From: Fibrobacter succinogenes
GTDB lineage: Bacteria > Fibrobacterota > Fibrobacteria > Fibrobacterales > Fibrobacteraceae
Direction of reading: 5' to 3'
NCBI GenBank assembly: GCA_902799745.1
Contig: CADCBQ010000026.1
Span: 1-64,000, forward strand
DNA: 64,000 nucleotides
The position numbers were made by a program, and so were the translations under genes. The notes under the pieces were generated by a model. The model searched no databases and had not been told where the DNA came from. It saw nothing but the letters and a program-made list of their open reading frames with translations. Positions 1 to 9,242 of the stretch are shown here, piece after piece (positions within the stretch are counted from its first letter, which is position 1; each line of letters opens with the position of its first letter).

Positions 1-1008
1 GTCTTCCTTCATCATCTCGGCGAACGGATTTTCCTGCACTTCGCTCAAGTCTTCGCGACCTTCGAGCATGGCGTTCAAATCGTCTTCGCTCACGTTCCGG
101 CCGCGTTCCGTCCACAGCACGGCTTCGCGCATCACTGCGGCCAAGTCGCCCACGGTCTGTTCCTTGGAACGTGCAATCGCCTGGTTGCGAATCGCTTCCA
201 CAAGGCCCGGCTTCACTTCCGGATCCTTGCTGAAGAACACGGTCTCGTGCGCCATTTCTTCGGCGTAGTCGGCGTTATTCTTCTTGCGGTAAATCCAAAT
301 TGGGCCAAACAGTTCGCTCTGGCGGAACACGATTTCGTCCGTCTTGATCATCTCGAGCATGGCCATGAAGGTCACTGCCGCCACAATCGGGTGTGAATCG
401 TTGTCGAGCAAGTCTTCGAACAGGGCGCGGCCATTCACCGCAAGATAATTGTTGATTGCCTGCTGACGGTCCTGAATGGTCACGTAGTCGAGTTCAATGT
501 GGTGAATCGTTTCCGAAATCTTGGTCTTCAGGCTCTTCTGGTAAGCGCGGAAAAGCTGCCAAATGTTCGCGTCGGCCAAAGTCTCTTCGTCGGTCTGCGT
601 CTTTTCGAGGCGACCGCGGGAATACGTACCGAAGTTCTCGCTTTCCATTTCTTGCAGCCCGCTCGCGACTTGCTTAAAGCGCTGGTATTCCAGCATTTCT
701 TTCATGAGCTGTTCGCGGTCTTCGTTGTATTCCGCTTCCATCTCGGGGTCGCGCTGTTCGGCCGGCAAAAGTTCCTGCACCTTTAAAGCCATCAAGCGGC
801 TCGCCATGTACAAGAAATCACCCGCCTTCGAAAGGTCGGTGCCCTCGTACTCGTTCACCCACTTTAAAAACTGGTCCGCAATTTCGGCAATCGAAATCTG
901 TTCGAGCGGAACTTCCTTCTTCTGAACAAGATACACCAGCAAGTCCATCGGGCCATTGAACGCCCCGATGCGTACTTCGTATTCTTCCTGTTCTTCGACT
1001 TCGGTCAT
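1..1008 (-). CDS. scpA: Segregation and condensation protein A (partial, 3' end outside window)
   Basis: The minus-strand frame is open from the ATG at 1008 to the window edge (336 codons, no stop seen). The N-terminus reads EVRIGAFNGPMDLLVYLVQK, the ScpA kleisin signature (F-x-GP-x-DLL), followed by an IAEIADQFLKW helix and an acidic, helical middle region as in ScpA. ScpA bridges SMC heads with ScpB for chromosome condensation and segregation. The gene lies 25 nt downstream of glmS on the same strand, so the two are probably co-transcribed; the Shine-Dalgarno sequence is weak. The winged-helix C-terminus is probably outside the window. The family call is firm; only completeness is unknown. 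Confidence 0.88.
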   Translation of the reverse strand, partial: MTEVEEQEEYEVRIGAFNGPMDLLVYLVQKKEVPLEQISIAEIADQFLKWVNEYEGTDLSKAGDFLYMASRLMALKVQELLPAEQRDPEMEAEYNEDREQLMKEMLEYQRFKQVASGLQEMESENFGTYSRGRLEKTQTDEETLADANIWQLFRAYQKSLKTKISETIHHIELDYVTIQDRQQAINNYLAVNGRALFEDLLDNDSHPIVAAVTFMAMLEMIKTDEIVFRQSELFGPIWIYRKKNNADYAEEMAHETVFFSKDPEVKPGLVEAIRNQAIARSKEQTVGDLAAVMREAVLWTERGRNVSEDDLNAMLEGREDLSEVQENPFAEMMKED

Positions 1009-1033
1009 GCTTATCGATTCTTAGTTAGATAGC

Positions 1034-2860
1034 TTATTCCACGGTCACGCTCTTGGCGAGGTTGCGCGGTTGGTCCACGTCGTTTCCGCGGAGCACGGCG
1101 ATGTGGTAAGCGAGTAGCTGGAGCGGCACGCATGTCACGATCGGCATGAGCATCGGGATAGTCTTCGGGACTGTAATCAGGTGGTCCGCAATTTCGTCGA
1201 GCGGGTGACAATCTGCGGTCGAGATGGCAATCACCTTGCCGCCGCGGGCCTTGATTTCGCGCACGTTGCTGATGACCTTGTCGAACAGGGCGTCCTTCGG
1301 GGCAATCACCACGACCGGCATGTTTTCGTCGATCAAGGCAATGGGCCCGTGCTTCATTTCAGCGGCGGGGTAGCCTTCGGCGTGAATGTAGCTGATTTCC
1401 TTGAGCTTCAAGGCGCCTTCCATGGCGACGGGGTAGTTGAAGTGACGACCCAGGTACAAGAAGTTATTTGCCTTCACGTACTTGTTGGCGATACCTGCAA
1501 TCTGGTCTGAAAGCTTGAGGGTCTGATCCACGAGCTCGGGGAGCTCCTGCATGGCCTTCACGATGTCGGCACCGCTTTCGAACGAAAGGCGGCGCTGGCG
1601 GCCAAGCAAAAGGGCAATCATCGCAAGCACGGTCACCTGGCTGGTGAATGCCTTTGTTGATGCCACGCCGATTTCGGGACCTGCGTGCAGGTAAACGCCG
1701 CCGTCGCTGGTGCGAGCGATGGTAGAACCCACGCCGTTACAAATGGCAAGTGCGGTAGCGCCCTTCTGCTGGGCTTCCTTAAGGGCGGCAAGCGTGTCGG
1801 CGGTTTCGCCGGACTGGCTAATGGCAAGCACGAGCGTGCCCGGCTTGATAATGGGGTTGCGGTAACGGAATTCCGAGGCGTATTCCACTTCGACCGGGAC
1901 GCCGGCCAAGTCTTCGATCATGTATTCACCGACCATGCCGGCGTAGTAGCTGGTACCGCAGGCGGTAATGATGATACGGTTGATGTTGCGGAGTTCCCTA
2001 ATGTTGGTGTCGAGGCCTGCAAGCTTGGCGTTGCCTTCGGCCTGCAAGAGACGTCCGCGCATGGTGTTGCGGAGCACTTCGGGCTGTTCAAAAATTTCCT
2101 TGAGCATGAAGTGGGCAAAACCGCCCTTCGCAATGGCGTCGGCGTCGAATTCCACGTCCTGTACTTCGTGCTGCACCGGCTGGCTGTTCGTATTCAACAG
2201 GTTGTAGCCGTCTTCCTTGATTTCGACGATGTCGTTGTCGTCGAGGTAAACGACCTTCTGCGTGTGCATGATGATAGCGGAAACGTCAGAGGCCAGGTAG
2301 AATTCGTTCTGGCCGATACCCAGAATGAGCGGAGATCCGCGGCGGGCACCGATCATAGTGCCGGGTTCGTCCTTGCAAATCACCGCAAGGCCAAAAGTTC
2401 CTTCGATTTTGGAAATGGCCTTGAGGACGGCTTCCTTGAGGTTGCCCTTATAGTAGCGGGCAATCAGGTGGGCGACGACTTCGGTGTCGGTTTCGGACTT
2501 GAATTCGACACCTTCGGCCTGGAGTTTCTTTTTAAGAATGGCATAGTTTTCGATAATGCCGTTGTGCACAATCGAAATCTTGCCGTCAAAGCTCTGGTGC
2601 GGGTGTGCGTTCTGTTCGGTCGGGGCGCCATGGGTGGCCCAACGGGTGTGGGCGATGCCGATATGACCGTGGAGAGGCTTGTTTTTAAGCTTGTCTTCAA
2701 GAGCCGCAATCTTGCCGGAGGCGCGGACGGTTTCAATTTTCCCGTCTTCAATCAGGGCAACGCCCGAGCTGTCATAGCCGCGGTACTCCAACTTTTTAAG
2801 ACCGCCAACCAAGATAGGTAGAGCTTCGTTCTGGCCGATATATCCGACAATTCCGCACAT
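1034..2860 (-). CDS. glmS: Glutamine--fructose-6-phosphate aminotransferase (isomerizing)
   Basis: Converts fructose-6-phosphate and glutamine to glucosamine-6-phosphate, the first step to UDP-GlcNAc for peptidoglycan and LPS; cytoplasmic. The 608-aa product has the full family length. It starts MCGIVGYIG, so Cys2 is the N-terminal glutaminase nucleophile, and has the THGAPTEQNAHPH segment of the Ntn domain. Two SIS sugar-isomerase domains follow (ISQSGETADT near residue 345 and the EGALKLKEISYIHAEGY region), ending in the canonical DQPRNLAKSVTVE tail. An AAGGA Shine-Dalgarno lies upstream of the ATG at 2860. It is divergent from the FKBP gene and upstream of scpA. No glmS ribozyme-like leader is apparent: the 129-nt gap to the neighbour is short and AT-rich. 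Confidence 0.97.
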   Translation of the reverse strand: MCGIVGYIGQNEALPILVGGLKKLEYRGYDSSGVALIEDGKIETVRASGKIAALEDKLKNKPLHGHIGIAHTRWATHGAPTEQNAHPHQSFDGKISIVHNGIIENYAILKKKLQAEGVEFKSETDTEVVAHLIARYYKGNLKEAVLKAISKIEGTFGLAVICKDEPGTMIGARRGSPLILGIGQNEFYLASDVSAIIMHTQKVVYLDDNDIVEIKEDGYNLLNTNSQPVQHEVQDVEFDADAIAKGGFAHFMLKEIFEQPEVLRNTMRGRLLQAEGNAKLAGLDTNIRELRNINRIIITACGTSYYAGMVGEYMIEDLAGVPVEVEYASEFRYRNPIIKPGTLVLAISQSGETADTLAALKEAQQKGATALAICNGVGSTIARTSDGGVYLHAGPEIGVASTKAFTSQVTVLAMIALLLGRQRRLSFESGADIVKAMQELPELVDQTLKLSDQIAGIANKYVKANNFLYLGRHFNYPVAMEGALKLKEISYIHAEGYPAAEMKHGPIALIDENMPVVVIAPKDALFDKVISNVREIKARGGKVIAISTADCHPLDEIADHLITVPKTIPMLMPIVTCVPLQLLAYHIAVLRGNDVDQPRNLAKSVTVE

Positions 2861-2897
2861 ATAATAAGAGTCCTTCTTTTGTTAACGGAACGCAATA

Positions 2898-2915
2898 TAC
2901 CAATTTCTTTTGGTA
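2898..2915. promoter_or_regulatory. Perfect inverted repeat in the glmS/FKBP divergent promoter region
   Basis: TACCAA, a 6-nt spacer and TTGGTA form a perfect 6+6 palindrome. On the minus strand it is followed at once by a TATATTG sequence that could be the glmS -7/-10 element, so a protein bound here could block glmS transcription. Operator function is inferred from symmetry and position only. Confidence 0.35.
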
Positions 2916-2989
2916 AAAATGGGTTACATATGGTCTTTTAGCGTAAGATTTTGTTATTTTTCGTTTGTCAAAACATAAAAGAGGATAAA

Positions 2990-4000
2990 ATGAACAAAAA
3001 ACTCATTATTGCTGCGGGTGCTCTCGCATTTGCTCTGACTGGCTGTGATCAGCTGTGCCAGGGTTCCAAGACCAAGACTGCTTTGGTGACTGACAAGGAT
3101 AAGTACAGCTATGCTCTCGGTGCTCATTTCGGTAACCAGGCTCGTTTCCAGTTGGTAACCCGCGATTCTATCGATCTCGACCTCGATCTCTTTATCCAGG
3201 CTTTCAAGGAACGCTATAACGAAGATTCCGCTCATTTCTTGATGAACGATTCCATCATCTTCCAGACTCTCACCGACCTCTCTCAGGCCCGTCAGGCTGA
3301 AAAGAACAAGAAGGACAGCCTCGCAGCCGAAGCCAACAAGGCCGCCGGCGAAGCATTCCTCGCCAAGAACAAGACTGCCGAAGGCGTCGTGACCACCGAA
3401 TCTGGCCTCCAGTACAAGGTGATTACCGAAGGTACGGGTGCAACTCCGGCCGATGGCGACATCGTGAAGGTTCACTACACCGGTACGCTTCTCGACGGAA
3501 CCAAGTTCGACAGTTCCATCGACCGTGGCGAACCGCTTGAATTCCCGATCGGCGCCGTGATTCCGGGTTGGACCGAAATGCTCAAGCTCATGAAGGTGGG
3601 CGGCAAGGTCACCGCATGGATCCCGAGCGACCTCGCATACGGTCCGCGTGGCCGTGGCCCGCAGATTCCGGGTAACAGCCTCCTCGTGTTCGAAATGGAA
3701 TTGATCGATACTCACGCTGCTGACGCTCCGGCTGCTGAACCGGCTAAGGCCGAAGCTCCGAAGGCTGAAAAGAAGGCTGCTGTTAAGGCTGCCCCGAAGG
3801 CTGAAGCTAAGCCCGCCGCTGCAAAGCCGGCCGCAGAAGCTAAGCCTGCTGAAGCCGCCAAGCCCGCTGCCGAAGCAAAGCCGGCCGCTGCTGAAGCCCC
3901 GAAGGCCGAAGCTAAGCCCGCTGCCGCTGCTCCGGCTGCTGCCGCACCTGCTGCTGCTCCTGCCGCTCCCGCTGCAGCCGCACCGGCCGCTGCCAAGTAA
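2990..4000 (+). CDS. FKBP-type peptidyl-prolyl isomerase lipoprotein with Ala/Pro/Lys/Glu-rich tail
   Basis: Predicted periplasmic/outer-membrane lipoprotein that catalyses cis-trans proline isomerisation (FkpA/Mip type). The start is set at ATG 2990, 5 nt after GAGG; an upstream in-frame TTG at 2951 would spoil the signal peptide. The 336-aa product has a lipobox LTGC (Cys19), a helical dimerisation-like region to about residue 130, then an FKBP domain at about 140-240 (VKVHYTGTLLDGTKFDSS, GAVIPGWTEML, IPSDLAYGPRG, LLVFEMELI). The last 95 or so residues are low-complexity A/P/K/E repeats that may span the periplasm or contact peptidoglycan (inference). The gene is monocistronic, followed by a strong terminator. 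Confidence 0.92.
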   Translation: MNKKLIIAAGALAFALTGCDQLCQGSKTKTALVTDKDKYSYALGAHFGNQARFQLVTRDSIDLDLDLFIQAFKERYNEDSAHFLMNDSIIFQTLTDLSQARQAEKNKKDSLAAEANKAAGEAFLAKNKTAEGVVTTESGLQYKVITEGTGATPADGDIVKVHYTGTLLDGTKFDSSIDRGEPLEFPIGAVIPGWTEMLKLMKVGGKVTAWIPSDLAYGPRGRGPQIPGNSLLVFEMELIDTHAADAPAAEPAKAEAPKAEKKAAVKAAPKAEAKPAAAKPAAEAKPAEAAKPAAEAKPAAAEAPKAEAKPAAAAPAAAAPAAAPAAPAAAAPAAAK

Positions 4001-4023
4001 TCGGTTCGCTTAAAGCTTTGAAA

Positions 4024-4055
4024 AATCCTGCGCTTAATGGGCGCGGGATTTTTTT
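4024..4055 (+). terminator. Rho-independent terminator of the FKBP gene
   Basis: A 10-bp stem (4024-4033 with 4041-4050, one T-G pair) with a 7-nt loop is followed by a T tract. The T tract runs straight into a TATATTATG sequence that may be the -7/-10 element of the M23 peptidase gene. Confidence 0.85.
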
Positions 4056-4082
4056 ATATTATGCAATCATTCCGAGGTTTTC

Positions 4083-5396
4083 GTGAAATTTATTCTGTCG
4101 ATTGCGTTGTCTCTGTTTTTTGTACTTTCGCTACTTGGCTGTAACGAAGAAAAGAAGATTCAAAATCTTAAAGATGAAGGCGACCGCCTACGCGCGCAAA
4201 TCGATTCCCTTACGAATGAAATTGAGCAGGTGCAACTGCAGCCCGGCAATTGGGATGTTCATAACGATACCGTTCGTGCTGGCGACGGCCTTTTCCAGGT
4301 GCTTGTCCGCATGCAGATTAACGAACGCGAACGCGGCAAGATTGTGCTTGCCCTCCAGGATAGTGTAGAACTTTCGAAGCTCCGCGTGGGACAGGTTTTT
4401 TATGTCGCTCTCGATTCGGCGGGGAGTGTCCAGAAGTTCCGTTATGCACCGAACCCCGCTACAATCCATATTCTCACGCGCAAGGATTCGGGCTATGTTT
4501 ACAGCTTGATTCAAAAACCGGTAACCCGCCGTCAATCCATTTTCGAAGGCGCGCTGACCGAAGGCAGCACCTTGAACGGTACGCTCTTCAAGGTGGGTAT
4601 CCCCGGTCGCATGGTAGGTATCGTGAGTGGCGTGCTCCAGTGCAAGGTGGCTTTCCCGTTGGCACGCGCCGGTGACAAGTTCCGCATCTTGCTCGAAGAA
4701 ACTTTCTACCAGGATTCCATCTGGATTTCGGGCCGAGTCGTTTACGCCGAATTTGACGGTCGCATTGTGGGCCACCATGAAGCCTTCCGTTACGAAGATC
4801 CGGATCCGAAAAGTTCCTTTAATGCCCACTATACTGAAAAGGGCGAAGCCTTGGTCTTTGATGGTCTGCGTTATCCGCTCGACCGCTTGCATGTTACAAG
4901 TCCCTTCGGTAGCCGCATTCACCCGATTACGGGCCAGCGCAAAACTCACTACGGCATAGACTACGGTAGCCCCACGGGAACGCCGGTTTACGCCGTTGCC
5001 GAAGGTGTTGTGACTGTTTCGGGCTTTGATCCCTTCAGCGGCAACAAGATTGCCATTCGCCACAGGGACCGCTCCGAAAGCTGGTACATGCACCTTTCTG
5101 TTCGCGGCGTAAAGGTGGGCTCCAAGGTGGCTGCGCGCCAATGCATTGGCCGCGTAGGTTCCACCGGTCGCAGCACCGGTCCGCACCTGCATTTGGGCTT
5201 CAAGAACGAAAAGGGCTCTTGGATCAATCCGGCCTCCAAGACCATGATCGCCGCTCCCAAGCTCGAAGGCCAGCGTCTTTCCCGCCTCAAGGACCAGGTG
5301 GCAGAAATCCGCAAACAAATAGAGGCGACTCTCGCCGCCCCTGCTGTAAAAGCAAACGACACCACCGATGTGATGGTGCGTATGCGTAATTTGTAA
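4083..5396 (+). CDS. M23-family (LytM/NlpD-like) peptidase lipoprotein
   Basis: Probable periplasmic peptidoglycan endopeptidase or amidase activator, 437 aa, GTG start at 4083 with GAGG 5 nt upstream. Lipobox LLGC (Cys20) is followed by a short coiled coil (about 23-53), an OapA/LysM-like middle region, then the M23 domain at about 265-385. Zinc ligands look intact: H289-x3-D293 in THYGIDYGSP, H337 in YMHLS, and HLH at 368-370. The intact metal site favours an active enzyme over a degenerate EnvC/NlpD activator. The short coiled coil near the lipid anchor resembles cell-division-type M23 proteins. The stop abuts the convergent S41 gene with no spacer. Confidence 0.9.
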   Translation: MKFILSIALSLFFVLSLLGCNEEKKIQNLKDEGDRLRAQIDSLTNEIEQVQLQPGNWDVHNDTVRAGDGLFQVLVRMQINERERGKIVLALQDSVELSKLRVGQVFYVALDSAGSVQKFRYAPNPATIHILTRKDSGYVYSLIQKPVTRRQSIFEGALTEGSTLNGTLFKVGIPGRMVGIVSGVLQCKVAFPLARAGDKFRILLEETFYQDSIWISGRVVYAEFDGRIVGHHEAFRYEDPDPKSSFNAHYTEKGEALVFDGLRYPLDRLHVTSPFGSRIHPITGQRKTHYGIDYGSPTGTPVYAVAEGVVTVSGFDPFSGNKIAIRHRDRSESWYMHLSVRGVKVGSKVAARQCIGRVGSTGRSTGPHLHLGFKNEKGSWINPASKTMIAAPKLEGQRLSRLKDQVAEIRKQIEATLAAPAVKANDTTDVMVRMRNL

Positions 5397-6815
5397 TTAT
5401 TTGATGATTTTATATTTCAGCTTCAGGTCTTTGGCGGTCGGAATCTTGCCAGAGGCTTCGTGCTCGCGTTCTTTAGAGAAGTGGTTGAGCTTTTGCGTGC
5501 CATAACCGGCGGTACGAATTGCGGTAGCTTCTTTCGCGAGTTCTATGGCTTTGGCCATCTGTTCGTCAGGATCGTCAATTTCGTAGTCGGGGACAATACC
5601 CAAGTCGTGGTAACTTTCCCAGTTCTTGTCGTAGCTTTGCAGCAGAGTTATCAGCGCGAGTCCGAAGTTTAATGTAGAATCGATAACGCCCTGTCCGATA
5701 CCCTTTCCGTAAGTTAGCTGACCCACGACAGGAATGCGCCTGTTTGCGGTCAATGCCGAAAGCATTGTTTCGGAGCAGCTTGCCGAACCTGTATCGGCCA
5801 TCACTACGTAGTAGCGGTTTTTGCCAATGCCGTCGCTCGATACCGTGTAGGTAATGGTGTCAAGCTTCTGGATGTATCGCCACGATTTACCGTCGCGAAC
5901 AGAATCGACTTGGGCTTCAACATCATTTATAATGGTGTCTCCCATTGTAAGCAGTTCTGCTGCGATATTGTGGCATTGATCCGTTTCGCCACCGGGGTTT
6001 CCGCGCAGGTCAATAATCGTGGATTTGGCCCCTTCGGTCTTTCTGAGCGCGGATACGAATTCTCCATAGGATCCGCTGTCGCTAATGGATGTCACGACAA
6101 ATTGCTTGATTAGGATTACCGGAATGGAATCCTTGTAATAGAGCTTGACCGAAGGCTCGTTGTATTCGGCTATGGTGACGTTCGTCGCGAATGTTTCGTC
6201 GTTGCGCTTTACGACTATATTGATGACTTCGTTTGCATCGCCGGTGCACATGGCTTCAAAGTTGGATTCCGACGTGATGCTCAGTCCATCTATCTGGACA
6301 ATGATGTCGCCAATCTGGAGACCTGCCTTTTCGGCGGGGGAGCGGGGGTAAATATCGGTAATGCGCAAAAATTGAGTCGTTCCGTCGTTAACTTCTTCGA
6401 TCTCGGCGCCGATTCCCGTAATCTTTTCGGTTTCCATAATGCTCGCAAGAACTTGGGGGGCGACCATCGGGTCGAAATAGCGGGTAAAGGGGTCCGCCAT
6501 CTGGTTGTACATGTAGCACACATCGTAATAATTGTTGGTGCAAAAGCCCTTCGTCCTGGCGTCGGCGCTGGTGCCCTTATTTAAATAGACCTTGTAGTCA
6601 CTTGAAATTTCGTTGCGTTCATGACCGTAAATGTAATACAGGTCGAGTAGGGCGTAATTGAAATAAAGCTCCGCTTCGTATTCGTTGTCTATATTTTCCA
6701 ATAGAGGGAATATGCTGTAGAGTAAATCTTGATCCGAATCATCGCTACTGGCTGTTTGCGAACAGCCTGCAAATAATAAAGAAATTGCGCCTATGGCTGC
6801 AAGGATTTTTTTCAT
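5397..6815 (-). CDS. S41-family peptidase lipoprotein (CTP/tail-specific protease-like), downstream copy
   Basis: Predicted lipoprotein of 472 aa with lipobox FAGC (Cys18). A PDZ domain lies near the middle (ITDIYPRSPAEKAGLQIGDI). The S41 catalytic domain has the strand IIDLRGNPGGETDQC, the nucleophile region DTGSASCSE (Ser in GSAS) and the general-base Lys in QLTYGKGIGQ. These residues are present, so activity is likely; a typical role is trimming of envelope proteins. It lies 12 nt downstream of a paralogous S41 gene on the same strand, so the two form an operon. The divergence between the copies suggests distinct substrates rather than a recent duplication. Confidence 0.9.
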   Translation of the reverse strand: MKKILAAIGAISLLFAGCSQTASSDDSDQDLLYSIFPLLENIDNEYEAELYFNYALLDLYYIYGHERNEISSDYKVYLNKGTSADARTKGFCTNNYYDVCYMYNQMADPFTRYFDPMVAPQVLASIMETEKITGIGAEIEEVNDGTTQFLRITDIYPRSPAEKAGLQIGDIIVQIDGLSITSESNFEAMCTGDANEVINIVVKRNDETFATNVTIAEYNEPSVKLYYKDSIPVILIKQFVVTSISDSGSYGEFVSALRKTEGAKSTIIDLRGNPGGETDQCHNIAAELLTMGDTIINDVEAQVDSVRDGKSWRYIQKLDTITYTVSSDGIGKNRYYVVMADTGSASCSETMLSALTANRRIPVVGQLTYGKGIGQGVIDSTLNFGLALITLLQSYDKNWESYHDLGIVPDYEIDDPDEQMAKAIELAKEATAIRTAGYGTQKLNHFSKEREHEASGKIPTAKDLKLKYKIIK

Positions 6816-6827
6816 GAGATACTCCTT

Positions 6828-8126
6828 TTAATTTGCCCAAATAGTGCTGTCGCCTTCCATAATTGCGCCCCCGAAGTCTTTGTAGCGGCGAAGAATCTGT
6901 GGCTCGCTATTGGACGATTCGTGCGCTTTCATTAAAGTTTTGCTTGAAGATTTTTTCCCGAAGGCTTTTTCAATGGCATCTAGCCCGCATTGCAGCGATG
7001 CTGTTTCGCAGGGGTAATTGGGTATAATCCCGATCTTGTTGTAGGAATTTCCTTTAGGCGTCAGGAATTCCAAGTTGGTGATGAGCGAAAGTCCTCCGGC
7101 CATCGTTTTCCAAGTGCTTTGACCGATTCCCTTGCCGTAGGTCGTGATTCCTGCAATAGGAATCTCTGCGCCTTCTTGAATGGCTGCCGCAAAGATTTCG
7201 GCACAGCTTGCGCTACCGTGATTGACTAGCGCCACGAATTTTCCGTTTTCGCCGGCGCCACCTTCGGTTGCCATAACATAGGTCTTATTATAGGTGGGGG
7301 TTCCGTCTCCTGCAAAACTGCGGGAATAGCGGATAGAAACCGCACCTTTCTTGATGAACAAGTCTGCCATGTCTGTGCAATGGTTTACATGACCGCCCGG
7401 GTTGTTACGTAAATCGATGAGTCTGGGGGCCGTCGTATTGCGGGTGGCTTCCAGGTGGGCCTTGAGTTCTCCAAGGGTGCCGTTTTTCTGGTCGGCCGTA
7501 TTCAGCTTGAAACTGGTGATGGTAATGATTTCGATTCCATCCAAGGTGTCTACGAAAATGGTCGGGGCGTAAACATCTTCCTTGGTCAGTTCAAATGTCG
7601 TGGTGTCGCCCAGATAGGCAACGGTAACGGAAATGTTCTTGCTGTAAGTAAGAATGGAATCGTAAATGTTGTACGCCTGTTGCCCCGTGATGTCGACTCC
7701 GTTTACATTAAGAATATTTCCGTAGCGGGGGAGTCCTGCGCGCCCGGCCGGGCTTTGGGGGTAAACGCGATAAATGACAAGCGGGTATTCCGCCTGGGGG
7801 ATCTGGTAGTATTCCATACCGACATCGCCCGGCACAATGCTTGTGTTAATGTGCGTGATTGTTTCTTCGCTTTTGGCAGGCGGGATGTAGCGGGTGAACG
7901 GGTCTGACAGCTTGTTGTAGAGTTCGCTGACCGAATCCCCTTGTTCATCCAGCAGGGGCAGTTCGTCTTCGTACAGGTATGTCCGCTGCAGTAGCCAGTA
8001 ATTATAAGTGTATTCTGTGGGAGCAGGCGTGCTGTCTACCGGCTCGAAGAAGTTGCTACAGGCAATGAGGGAAAAGGCGGTGAGCACGCTCGCTGTGCTC
8101 GCTTTGAGCCATGAGCGTGGGTGCAT
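6828..8126 (-). CDS. S41-family peptidase lipoprotein, upstream copy
   Basis: 432-aa predicted lipoprotein. I chose the ATG at 8126 because it gives a normal signal peptide with lipobox LIAC (Cys23) behind a purine-rich AAAAAGGG; a start at 8183 adds a 19-residue cytosolic-looking leader. It has a PDZ segment (YRVYPQSPAGRAGL), LIDLRNNPGGHVNHC, nucleophile region NHGSASCAE and general-base Lys in TTYGKGIGQ, all as in S41 C-terminal processing peptidases. It is the first gene of a two-gene minus-strand operon with the paralogue at 5397-6815. Why two S41 lipoproteins are paired is not explained by any neighbour. Confidence 0.9.
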   Translation of the reverse strand: MHPRSWLKASTASVLTAFSLIACSNFFEPVDSTPAPTEYTYNYWLLQRTYLYEDELPLLDEQGDSVSELYNKLSDPFTRYIPPAKSEETITHINTSIVPGDVGMEYYQIPQAEYPLVIYRVYPQSPAGRAGLPRYGNILNVNGVDITGQQAYNIYDSILTYSKNISVTVAYLGDTTTFELTKEDVYAPTIFVDTLDGIEIITITSFKLNTADQKNGTLGELKAHLEATRNTTAPRLIDLRNNPGGHVNHCTDMADLFIKKGAVSIRYSRSFAGDGTPTYNKTYVMATEGGAGENGKFVALVNHGSASCAEIFAAAIQEGAEIPIAGITTYGKGIGQSTWKTMAGGLSLITNLEFLTPKGNSYNKIGIIPNYPCETASLQCGLDAIEKAFGKKSSSKTLMKAHESSNSEPQILRRYKDFGGAIMEGDSTIWAN

Positions 8127-8223
8127 TCGCCCTTTTTGCTTTTTTATTTCAAATATCAAAGCGAAACTCCTCTCAAACCTCAAAGCGCAGCGACCTCATA
8201 GCTCAGCGGCGCTCTGCGCCGAC

Positions 8224-8976
8224 CTACTGATCGATGCTCAAGCCCTTCTTGTCCAGGAGCACGCGCGGGATTCCGCCTTCGAGCGGGTTTTCCACTACGG
8301 AAATCGTCTCGAGGCTGTCGCATTCAGCGAGGCTTTCGGGGAGGGTGGCGAGCTGGTTTGCGTCGAGCACCAGTTCCTTGAGCTTTTTCAGGTTCGAAAA
8401 TTCGGAGGGGATTGCGCCCAGGTTGTTGCCCGACACCATCAGGACTTCCAGGGATTCCAGGTGGCCGAGGGTGGCCGGAATGGAGGTCAGGTCGTTGTTG
8501 TCGAGGTAGAGCTTGCGGAGCTTTTTCAGCTTGCCGAGGGTGGCCGGAACTTCGGAGAGCATGTTGTCGTGGAGACTCAGCTTGGTGACGTTCACCCATT
8601 TGCCGACTTCGAGGGTCAGGTCCAAAAGCTGGTTCTTGGCGATATTCACCGTCTGGAGCTTTTTGAGGTTACCCACGGAATCCGGAAGTTCGGAGAGGCT
8701 GTTGTAGCCCAGGTACAGGTGTTCCAGATTTGTAAGTTCGCCGATGGTCTCGGGGAGCTCCATCAGGTCGTTTTCGCTCACGGAAAGCTTTTTCAGTTTC
8801 TTGAGCTTGGAAATGTCGTCGGGGAGTTCCACGAGCATGTTGCGGTCGAGGATGAGCTCTTCGAGGTCTTCCAATTCGAAAAGTTCCTGAGGAAGGATTC
8901 TCAGTTCCTTTTGGGAAAGGTCTAACGAGGTGGCTTTTTCGGCCTTGGCTTTATTAATGATATCTAGCAAATTCAT
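8224..8976 (-). CDS. Cytosolic leucine-rich-repeat protein
   Basis: 250 aa, almost entirely about nine 23-residue leucine-rich repeats of the form LPxxIxxLxxLxxLxLxxNxL, with a short N-terminal helix (MNLLDIINKAKAEKA). The start is the ATG at 8976, preceded by AGGAGAT; the longer upstream reading frame is AT-rich intergenic DNA and has no signal peptide. There is no signal sequence, lipobox or catalytic domain, so it is probably a cytoplasmic protein-binding scaffold; the partner is unknown. It is divergent from the AIPR-family gene across 266 nt of AT-rich DNA that must hold both promoters. The LRR assignment is certain, function unassigned. Confidence 0.85.
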   Translation of the reverse strand: MNLLDIINKAKAEKATSLDLSQKELRILPQELFELEDLEELILDRNMLVELPDDISKLKKLKKLSVSENDLMELPETIGELTNLEHLYLGYNSLSELPDSVGNLKKLQTVNIAKNQLLDLTLEVGKWVNVTKLSLHDNMLSEVPATLGKLKKLRKLYLDNNDLTSIPATLGHLESLEVLMVSGNNLGAIPSEFSNLKKLKELVLDANQLATLPESLAECDSLETISVVENPLEGGIPRVLLDKKGLSIDQ

Positions 8977-9242
8977 GGGAACATCTCCTATAGTGTAAAT
9001 CATAGCATTTTTGCCCCGAAAAGATGAAACTTTATTCAAAAAAAGTAAAAAAGTATGATTTTTGCACAAATGTTCACTACAAATGAGGGGGCTTTTGAAA
9101 AAAAATGAAAAAAATGTATGTTTTTTATCCACAAAGCGACATTTTGAAACTATTTTTAAGGTGCAAAATACGATATTAAGGGTAAGGTGCCACATTTGCA
9201 CCCGACTTTTGCTATTGTAAAGATAACAGAACTGAGGAAAAA

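Noticed and set aside
2861..2989. glmS ribozyme or riboswitch leader
   Set aside because: The leader is too short and AT-rich; no ribozyme-like pairing seen, and the ribozyme is mainly known from Gram-positive bacteria.
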